Of a DNA stretch of 5,548 bases, positions 5,498 through 5,548 are shown piece by piece. The position numbers were made by a program, and so were the translations under genes. The notes under the pieces were generated by a model. It searched no databases, was not told the origin of the DNA, and saw nothing but the letters and a program-made list of their open reading frames with translations. Source of the stretch: Mageeibacillus sp. UBA1257 (GTDB lineage Bacteria > Bacillota > Clostridia > UBA1212 > UBA1257); contig DBVT01000051.1 in assembly GCA_002308775.1 (NCBI GenBank), positions 1 to 5,548 of the forward strand, read 5' to 3'. Position 1 is the stretch's first letter, and every line of letters starts with the position of its first letter.

Positions 5498-5548
5498 TCA
5501 CTTTATATACCAGAAACCGTCATCGGGAAGAGAGCCTCCGATGGACGT
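5498..5548 (-). CDS. C-terminal end of a probable ABC substrate-binding protein (partial)
   Basis: Only the last 16 codons and TGA stop are in the window, reading TSIGGSLPDDGFWYIK; the gene continues beyond the right edge. The IGGxLPDDxF(Y/W)Y ending is, to my knowledge, common at the C-terminus of Firmicutes substrate-binding lipoproteins that accompany NitT/TauT-type permeases. The position immediately before the permease fits the order binding protein, permease, ATPase. This protein would determine which compound is imported. Assignment rests on a short tail plus context, so it is moderately sure. Confidence 0.65.
   Translation of the reverse strand, partial: TSIGGSLPDDGFWYIK

Overview
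The window looks like a piece of a Clostridia-type Firmicutes chromosome, probably gut- or biomass-associated. This is inferred from strong AAAGGTG-type ribosome binding sites, short CGG/CKGG-type lipoprotein signals, an extended -10 promoter, and an SsuBC-like transporter set in compact order. No marker gene fixes the genus.

Layout: bases 1-400 are non-coding and consist of a mosaic of short repeats and hairpins. Module A (1-48) recurs at 193-240, and module B (124-160) recurs at 342-377. Two stem-loops (104-157 and 269-340) share a similar 18-nt loop and differ in their stems by changes that keep pairing. The mosaic ends in a terminator-like hairpin (361-395). Directly after it lies a good sigma-A-type promoter (403-432) with a 12-bp perfect palindrome in its spacer.

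That promoter reads into a two-gene plus-strand unit, 497-2239 and 2271-4094. The genes are tandem paralogues, each encoding a secreted lipoprotein with a clan GH-A (GH5/cellulase-like) (beta/alpha)8 glycosidase domain and a roughly 160-residue beta-rich C-terminal domain. All the expected catalytic landmarks are visible: Arg, the Asn-Glu acid/base, His-x-Tyr, the Glu nucleophile and the beta8 Trp. The main catalytic-domain difference is a 13-residue longer loop just after the acid/base Glu in the second protein, which suggests two related but not identical glycan specificities at the cell surface.

A 12-bp hairpin (4099-4131) separates this unit from a convergent minus-strand ABC importer operon. 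In transcription order, that operon has the last 16 residues of a probable substrate-binding protein (5498-5548), an SsuC/TauC-type permease (4706-5479) and a short 195-residue ATPase (4122-4709) joined to the permease by an ATGA stop/start overlap. The transported substrate cannot be read from the window.

No tRNA, rRNA, CRISPR array, transposase or phage gene was seen. The glycosidase pair and the transporter are recognisable families. The least explained material is the repeat/hairpin mosaic at the left end. I did not find convincing evidence of a wholly new multi-gene system.
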